Positions 57,244 through 64,000 of a stretch of DNA of 64,000 nucleotides are shown here, in pieces (position 1 is the stretch's first letter; each line of letters begins with the position of its first letter). Below the pieces are notes generated by a model. That model saw only the letters and a list, made by a program, of their open reading frames with translations. It did not search any database and was not told the DNA's origin. The DNA is from Henricia sp. BOLD:AAB3569 (lineage: Eukaryota; Echinodermata; Asteroidea; Spinulosida; Echinasteridae), in contig JBBELK010000052.1 in assembly GCA_037783545.1 (NCBI GenBank), positions 2,356,001 to 2,420,000 of the forward strand, read 5' to 3'. The position numbers and the translations under genes were made by a program.

Positions 57244-57454
57244 ACCTCCTTTCCCGCCTTTCATAGACGGCAAGCAATTGGTGCTGGACTACACCACGTG
57301 CACGTACGTAGTAGACCCAGACTCGGACTCGGAAAGTGGGGACTCGACTACAGCAAAGCCGCTAACCACTGATGGTGGCGATAATGACGATGACGACGAT
57401 GATGACAATGACAACGATGACAGTGACGGTGACGATGACGATAACGATCAGTAA
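57244..57454 (+). CDS. gene B exon 3: last Cys and Asp-rich tail
   Basis: Acceptor CTTGTTGCAG ends at 57,243; phase 2. Starts PPFPPFIDGKQLVLDYTTC where gene A has PPPSPVKDGGRLVLDYTTC, then a shared acidic Ser/Thr stretch and an Asp tail that is shorter than in gene A. TAA at 57,452-57,454. Confidence 0.78.
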
Positions 57455-57548
57455 GTTGTCTAATTTCGATAAAACAATTTTGAAAGCAATGCTTCTTTTT
57501 AATTCGATTTTGGGCAGTGGTGATTTTGGGAAGACATGGTTTTTACTT

Positions 57549-57889
57549 TAAAGGAGCGTGACCAGACTTTTTCAACTTAACTAGCCTAACAATTACTATT
57601 CATGGGAAGAGAGCAGGAAATTTGCAATCCCCAATTTGGTTGTGGAAGAAAAAAAGGTTGGTGAATTTACTGCAGCACTGCTTTAAGTAACTGGAAAAAT
57701 TAGTTTACTTAAGTTTGGTGGATTTTTATGATATCCCTGGAAATATACGGATTGGGGGAGGGGGCTAGGTAAAATTTCGGAATGTTAATACGAAAAATAT
57801 GACACATTATATGGTATCAAAATCTCAACACCCATGGGAAAAATTGGGGTTTCAAAACTGTGATCTGGTCACGCTTTATTAATATTGTA
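57549..57889. mobile_element. family E MITE after gene B
   Basis: Counterpart of 38,973-39,310, in the likely 3' UTR. Confidence 0.7.
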
Positions 57890-57917
57890 AATTTGGATTG
57901 TACTACCTGTCCAAAAA

Positions 57918-58465
57918 GAAAAAAAAACCTGTCCTACTTTTAATCTTGAATAACCTTGTAATTTTCCAACGGATTTAAACCAAGATTTCAGATCATGTAA
58001 ACAAGGCCTGCACAAATTTAACTGAGTGAGTTTCATAGTTTTGTCAAAGAGGGTGAGATTTAATAGCCATACGAAAACAAGAGTCAATTTCAGAATTCGC
58101 TACTTTCGACTTCGCCTCCTTCGCTTGAGACGATGGTAGAATATGTGCTGCAGCCGAAAGCTTATGAACAACGGCTGGATCACTCCCTCCAAATGTTATT
58201 GCAAACCATCTCGATCGCTTCGAACATTTCATCAGGAGGTGCAAAGGGACCTTGTAAATGGCGGATGCCAAGTCGAAAGTGGCAAATTCTGAAATGTAGG
58301 TGTTTTTTTCGTATAGCCATTAAATCTCTTCCTCTTGGACAAAACTGATGAAACTCACTCAGTTAAATTTGTCAGGTCTTGTTTACATGATGTTAAATTT
58401 TTGTTTAAATCCGTGTGAAAATGACAAGGTTATTCAATATTAAAAGTAGGACAGGTTTTTGTTGA
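57918..58465. mobile_element. inverted-repeat element (AACCTGTCC ends)
   Basis: AACCTGTCCTACTTTTAATC at left is inverted at about 58,440-58,462. In copy 1 (39,325-39,475) most of the left half is gone, an internal deletion rather than an empty site. Confidence 0.6.
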
Positions 58466-58718
58466 CAAGTAGTATGTATACAGACCCTTTGGACGGCGGC
58501 CATCTAGGCCTAAGGGGCAATCACACTCAGCGTCATTCATGAGATTAGAAGGCGATTTGTGGATCCATAATTGTCACATCATTTAAATAAGAAAACTTGC
58601 CCCTAACATTACCGCGAGTGCAAAGGGTCTATATCTGCTTTGCTTAATGTACCAAGGGTGGCAAAATGAAAACGAGACTGATGCCGATGGACACGCGACA
58701 CAACATCCTCGTGACTAG

Positions 58719-58818
58719 CCTTGGTCTAGACTGGTTCCCGGTCCACATATTCCACTTACAACGACTGAATTCAGTCTAGTCAAAACATTTTTGGTCCGGG
58801 TACCAGACTAGCCTTGGT
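58719..58818. repeat. short hairpin insertion, copy 2 only
   Basis: GGTCTAGACTGGTTCCCGGTCC pairs imperfectly with GGTCCGGGTACCAGACTAG. It lies at the point where copy 1 carries the 633-bp foldback, so the site was hit twice. Confidence 0.5.
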
Positions 58819-59416
58819 CCGGTTAGGCGTTCATCGATTGTGCAGGGCGTGAGCTATTAAACGTACGCGCATGTGGCGCGCTTTTTCAGCGTAAACAGCG
58901 ACCTCATGTGACACGAGTTTGTGCAAATTACCTTCAGTGATATGAACGCCTTGTGTCAAGCGCGGCGATCACCTTATGTTTTTCTTTATCCTTGCGCTGG
59001 ATTTCCACATGGGGATTTCCACATGGGTATTTCCCCAGGGATTTCTCTGGGGTTTTCCTCCCACCTCTAAAACTGGAACTCCTTCTTCTTCATCTAAAGT
59101 TGACAATACAGTATAGTTAAAGCTAAAACCGTATAGTCGATGGCATAAAGGGGCTTATTTGCCATTAAATTAACAACAACAACAACAACTTAATTAGTTT
59201 TGATTGAGCTGGATCTACAAGTCTACATCTATGATGTAATTCATTAGTACGAAGCTACTGTGTTGTGCAATTAGCAGTCTCAGTCTTGTTTCTGTTTTGC
59301 CACACCTCTCAATATGCAAACATACAAAGTTGAAAACCTGCCACTGTTGACATTACATACTCTTAAAAATCGACTTCCTTCATTAAACATTTTTAATTCT
59401 TTGTTTTATCACTCAG

Positions 59417-59508
59417 TGACATATCCAGGTTGTTTTGCAATTCAGGGATGCAAACGAAACAATGAATTTGTAGCCAATTGTTTTCCATTGCACTGGTGTA
59501 TTATATAA
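59417..59508 (+). CDS. candidate alternative terminal exon (4-Cys peptide), copy 2
   Basis: Identical to 40,954-41,045: acceptor CACTCAG, phase-1 entry, 29 codons with four Cys, TAA. In phase with gene B exon 1. Without transcript data this remains speculative. Confidence 0.28.
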
Positions 59509-60569
59509 TGAACATGGTTACGCCACTCGTGTTTATATAAATGGAGCGTGGCCAGATTTGTCCAAGTGAACCAAAATAATGGATTTCATTCTATCCTAAC
59601 AATCATTATAAAATACCTCCCACAATGGATGGGAAAGAAAACAGGAAATTTGCAATCCCAATTTGGATGCAGAAGGAAAAAGGTTGGTGTAATCGTTGCA
59701 CTGCTTTATGTAACCGGATAAATTAGTTTACTAAACTTCGGTGGATTTTTAATGATTATATCCCTGGAAATAATATTATTGAGGGCGTGAAATTTCAGAA
59801 TGGTGATGAGACACATGATATGGTATCAAAATATCAACACCCATGGGGAAAATGTGGGGTAAAAAAACTGGTCACGCTCGTTTAATTTCAATGTACTTCA
59901 TGTGATGATGTGACAGTTTCAATAAAGCATAGTTCCTATCTTGGAGGTGCTGTCGTAGTTTTGTGTTGATTTTTAGAGACATTTGGCTGTAAAAATACAT
60001 TAAAGAAAATTCAAAATGAAACAACATAACGTTTAAATCGATCGTGGAAGATAGATCGTATTTATGTGAAATCAATTTATTTATTAGTCGTGTCCTCTGA
60101 ATCAATTTTCTAAAATGCCATTACTAACTGCTGATTGAACGAGCGCAGTCTGCTTGTGCAACCCCAAGCATCGCCAAGCCTTGTTGCAGAGACGAGGTTT
60201 TTGATGTAATAGACCATTTACACGATGGTCATCTTAGAGGGGCAATCACATTATAGGTGGGCAACATTCATTATAGTAGGCGCTTTGAGGATATATTGTC
60301 ACACCATTTAAACAAAGAAACATGTCCCCAACATGGCGGTCGGTGCAAAGGGTCTACAGTGTGAGTCAAAAAAATTAAATATTCACTTTTAAAATTACTT
60401 GTTGTGTTTTAGTGTACCAATATGTATATGAGATGTTTTGACATGTATTTTGGATAAATTCTTCTGTATCTTTTGGCAGCAGTTTAATTAAATTATGTTT
60501 TATGCATGACCGCACATAAGGCAAATAAGGGTGTCAGGTGGAACACGACTTGCGCCAACTGATGAGAAT

Positions 60570-60801
60570 CGAGAAAAAAAAGAGACCAAAACAAAACCCA
60601 AAACTTGCCTTTGTTTAGGTTGTGGCTTGTCCCTGTGGCTTGGTATTTACGAACATTTGAGTTAAAGGTGGCACGAGTTGGACATCTTGCATTAGGAAAT
60701 TGCTGGCGTAAGCTTTGGAACACAGCCGTGGCACTTTGTGTGCTGTGGAATTCGCTTACCAAGTAGGCCCTTTGCTGGAATGTGAGCTGAGGACGAGCCA
60801 T
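60570..60801 (-). pseudogene. helix-turn-helix transposase-like fragment (DUF4817-type), copy 2
   Basis: Reads MARPQLTFQQRAYLVSEF, then SATAVFQSLRQQFPNARC and PTRATFNSNVRKYQATGTS on the minus strand. Slightly more complete than the copy-1 version. Still only the N-terminal domain; no catalytic triad region. Confidence 0.6.
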
Positions 60802-60889
60802 GTTTTAAGATGAAGAATAGCCCACAAGATGTTTCATTGTACGTTTGTTCAAAGAGGCTCTGTTGATTCTTGACAACAACCAATTAAAA

Positions 60890-61386
60890 ATAGTATACAT
60901 GATTGGTAAACTGTTACAAATAGTTTTATCCCCATGTGTGATTGAAGATATGCATGATTAAAACCAACCTGAGCAAAAACCAGCTCCGTACTTCGTCTAA
61001 CGTTTGAAGAAAAAAAGGGTTTGCAGTCATTTCGCCCCAAAACCACTTCGCCCTGAACCATTTCGCCCTGAACCACGGCCTGTGCACGAAGTGGTTTTGG
61101 GGCGAAGTAGTTTGGGCGATGAAGTGTTTGGACGATGTAATTTGGGGCGAAATGGCACTCGGGCGAAGTGGTTTGGGGCGAAGTGGTTTGGGGCGAAATG
61201 GTTTTGGGGCGAATTGAATGTTAGTCTAATTTAATTGTTTTACTCATTTCTCAAAGACTATAGCACTTCAGACAAAACCATTTCAGGGGAAGTTTTCTAC
61301 GGTCATCATGTTTATATTGTGTAAGTGGCGTAAATCTGTGAACATTTCTGATTTTCGAGAATACCAATGATGTATACTGCCTTTAA
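60890..61386. mobile_element. family A MITE
   Basis: Counterpart of 42,687-43,200, with the TTCGCCCC array on both strands and the TTAA right end. Confidence 0.75.
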
Positions 61387-61958
61387 AGGGCTGTGACATG
61401 CTAAAAAACTTTGTGCCTAAGCTTTGCTTCATAATGACGGATTACTTGTTCAGCAAGACATACTATTGTTCGTTTGGATGTAAAAACAATAAAAGGTGGC
61501 CTTTTTCAACTTTGAAGATTTCATTGCAATAAATCACAGACAGAGGGCGCTGTTTTGAGTGGATCACGTAAGGAAGACAGAAGGGAAAAGTTAAGAAAAA
61601 ACATAAGACTTCAAGTTGGACTTGTGGCAAATTGCTGCAGTTTCTACCCCCAGTTTTGTCATGGCTTACAGCAGGCAACATGTAAAACAAACTCAAACAG
61701 CCATGGATTACAAACGTTTCAGGAAAATTGAGAAAAAAGTGGAATCTTTTGTGCACAGTTGAATGTGATTTTCCTGTGTTTGCCTCTTGTGACATCGTGA
61801 CCTTGGTCATGAATATGCATATTCGCATTAGGATAAAAACTAAAAACCTTTGTTTTAACCCCCAAAGCAAGCTCCAAATAGGATTGTTATGACTTTAACT
61901 GAGTGGAGTGGTTTTAAAGCATATATTTCATTGATAAAAATCCTAAATAAGGGGCCCT
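61387..61958. mobile_element. 572-bp TTAA element, copy 2 only
   Basis: TTAA at 61,383-61,386 and 61,959-61,962; short inverted ends AGGGC / GCCCT. Copy 1 has one TTAA here (CTGCCTTTAAGTGACTGG, about 43,193). The insertion abuts the right end of the family A element. Confidence 0.8.
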
Positions 61959-62314
61959 TTAAGTGACTGGCAGAGCTGCCAACGCCCGCGGATTTTGGGG
62001 AAGACATCTGGGAAAACAGGTTCATTCCGTGACTTCAAACACATCTAAAAATCCCCAAGGTTGTTAATTGACAATCCAGGAGGGTTTTATCCATGTCAGG
62101 ACTCACAAAATTAGTTATTTTCCGAAGAATCTGTAAAATCCGTGTTCCACCCGACACCCTTATTTGCCTCATGTGCGGTCATGCATGAAACATAATTTAA
62201 TTGAACTGCTACTAAAATACACAGGAGAACTTATCCAAAATGTTTTTGTTATTGTTGTATATTTTATGGCATCTTCGGCAACTAAGGCCCTTTATGCCAT
62301 CAACTATTATACAC

Positions 62315-62580
62315 ATATGGACTGGCAATGAAGTCACTAGTGCACGTCTATGGGCCCCGAGGGACTGTGAGTGAATAGGACCCTCTTGTGGTCACTCACA
62401 TTCACGAGGGGCACATAGACGTGCACTAGAGACCGAATTATGCCAGTCCGTATGTGTTTTTTAACACGCCTCGGGCAAAAATACACACATGTACAGATGG
62501 AATTCAATTTAATACATTAACAAGCAACCTCCAGAGGGCGCAGTTACCGGTCACTAGTTTTTGAGACTAGTGACCGGTCA
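62315..62580. repeat. two hairpins
   Basis: One about 150 bp long (62,315-62,465; ACTGGCA...TGCCAGT arms with GTGCACGTCTATG inside) and one short and perfect at 62,549-62,580 (TGACCGGTCACTAGT arms). Confidence 0.6.
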
Positions 62581-62779
62581 GGAACACTAGCAGGGAAACA
62601 CGGACGCGTGAAGTCTTAAGCCCAATGGGAACCTATTCTCGCCAAATGCTGTAGCACACACTCTTGGTAACTACTTGGATTAAATAAAAAATACAATACA
62701 TTTATGTTTTCATTTGAAGTAGGTTCAGAGAACACGACAACAGAAACAAAATTTTCTAGTATTTTCAGTTCCCATAACA

Positions 62780-63096
62780 ATAAAGGTAGTATACTTGTTT
62801 GGTAAACTGTTAAAATGGCATTATTTCCACTGGCAATTAAAAGCATAGGTCGCGAAAACTACCTTGTAGAAATTTCAGCCACATAGATGCAGCAATACTT
62901 CAGAAAACCTGAAAAATCCAAGCACGGTTTTTGGAGATTCAAATAATTGTGTAATTCTTTTCATGAATGGGGGCAATTCAGACGAAATAATTTCACAGAA
63001 TGATTACTCCATTACCATTTTGATAACAAGTAAACTTAATAATTCAGAAGAAGAAAAAATTGGAGGGTAATTATCAAACAAGTAGACTACCTTTAA
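62780..63096. mobile_element. MITE with AAAGGTAGTATACTTGTTTG ends
   Basis: Left TAAAGGTAGTATACTTGTTTG, right CAAACAAGTAGACTACCTTTAA; related to family A termini but with a different body. Confidence 0.7.
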
Positions 63097-63129
63097 CCTT
63101 TGAAAAGTGTTTTTGTGAGTATAACAACG

Positions 63130-63345
63130 TTCGCGCATAAACGCGACGCGCGTCACTTTAAGAAAAAGCGGTCTGGAGGGAATTTGGAGTGAAACGACGC
63201 ACTGAAAACCACAGAATTACATGTACAAAAACACTTTCCGCCCAAGTTTCCTTTATTTGTGGTTTTCAGACTGGTGCATCATTTCACCCCAAATTCCCTC
63301 CAAACCGCTTTTTCCCATTGGGACGCGCGTCGCTTTTACGCGCGA
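63130..63345. mobile_element. 216-bp palindromic element
   Basis: Arms CGCGCATAAACGCGACGCG... and the inverse with AAAAAGCGGTCTGGAGGGAA pairing inside. Confidence 0.65.
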
Positions 63346-63354
63346 AAAGGCTCA

Positions 63355-63895
63355 AGGGGCGTTCACACTATCGCGGAAAAAAATGGCTTTGCGGGCAGCT
63401 GCTCTACATAGGGTTGTACAGAAACTGGTTTGCCGTTTGCGCGCGGCCTTTTGCGACGCGCAGAACGTTTTGAGCTGGGTCAAAGTTCAAATCTGTTGAA
63501 CTTTGACCGCGGTGCGCTGACCTTTCCAACGCGCAGACTATGAGGTATCAGAGAAGCCTCACGTTACTGGAGTGAAATTTTCTATTTTGGAAAGATTGGC
63601 GATTGGGACATCATGCAACGCGGTGAGCGCAGCGCGGCAAAGTGATTTTTTTCTGCAATAGTGTGAACCCCCTTCAGTGTGAATCCGCCCTTAAGGGGAG
63701 TTCACACTATCGCGGAAAAATCACACTGTTCCATTGGTTTGTACACAAACTGGTTTGCCGCTTGTGCGCGGCCTATCGCGACGCGCAAAACGTTTTGAGC
63801 TGGGTCAAAGTTCAAATTTGTTGAACTTTGACCGCGGTGCGCTGACCTTTCCAGCGCGCAGCCAATGAGGTATCAGAGAAGCCCCAAGTTACCAT
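63355..63895. mobile_element. two adjacent TTCACACTATCGCGGAAA elements
   Basis: One full copy (63,355-63,682) and one partial copy (63,690-63,895), same family as 37,558 and 56,583. The dispersed repeat also found at 13,688 follows to the window end. Confidence 0.65.
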
Positions 63896-64000
63896 CCTGA
63901 GATCTCAGGGAATTTCCACTCTGCGAAGCGACGTGACAATACCCTGAGGAAATACACGCAAATCTGTGGAGCGAGCTGGCTGTTGTCTTGAGCCAACTCA

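Larger units (their letters stand above)
46586..62240. repeat. segmental duplication, copy 2 (carries gene B)
   Basis: Collinear with 25,956-43,585. Begins at an 11-base phrase TGGAATCTATA shared by the LINE end and the left edge of copy 1. Copy-2-only insertions include 50,626, 52,557, 53,802, 55,852, 56,917, about 58,719 and 61,387. Confidence 0.9.

Overview
This is eukaryotic, intron-rich, repeat-dense DNA, most likely from a marine invertebrate. Small exons with GT-AG introns, dozens of short inverted-repeat DNA transposons, tRNA-derived SINEs ending in (AAC)n and a decayed endonuclease-type LINE all fit a deuterostome invertebrate such as an echinoderm. That placement is impression only; no sequence here settles the species.

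Layout. 1-3,400 is tandem repeat: two almost identical 864-bp units, a foldback element, then a long 23-bp minisatellite that runs to within about 20 bases of a splice acceptor. 3,402-4,075 is the last exon of a single-pass membrane protein whose upstream exons lie outside the window. 4,100-16,600 is transposon-rich and gene-poor, including a 2.1-kb foldback element nested in a smaller element. 16,670-20,358 is a complete two-exon gene (TATA box, signal-peptide exon, ectodomain plus membrane exon). 24,873-25,516 is the last exon of a third membrane protein of the same build. From about 25,956 the window holds two copies of a large tandem segmental duplication (about 25,956-43,585 and 46,586-62,240), separated by a 3-kb spacer with SINE pieces and a LINE. 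Each copy carries one three-exon gene for a small secreted protein with six cysteines and an Asp-rich tail (gene A 33,001-38,879; gene B 51,885-57,454). The last 1.8 kb is again inverted-repeat elements.

How the genes relate. All five loci code for secreted or single-pass surface proteins. At every junction after a signal peptide or into an ectodomain exon the intron phase is 1, so these modules are exchangeable in frame. I recognise no named family, so no gene symbols are given.

The most striking signal is in the duplicated pair. Flanking introns differ by only about 2-5 percent, yet the coding exons differ much more, and hand counting gives 23 codons with amino-acid changes against 4 with silent changes only, with all six cysteines kept. 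That is the pattern of rapid adaptive divergence in secreted proteins. The duplication also works as a natural empty-site experiment: about a dozen transposons are in one copy and cleanly absent from the other, which exposes target-site duplications (TTAA, 9 bp, or 3 bp) for several element families.
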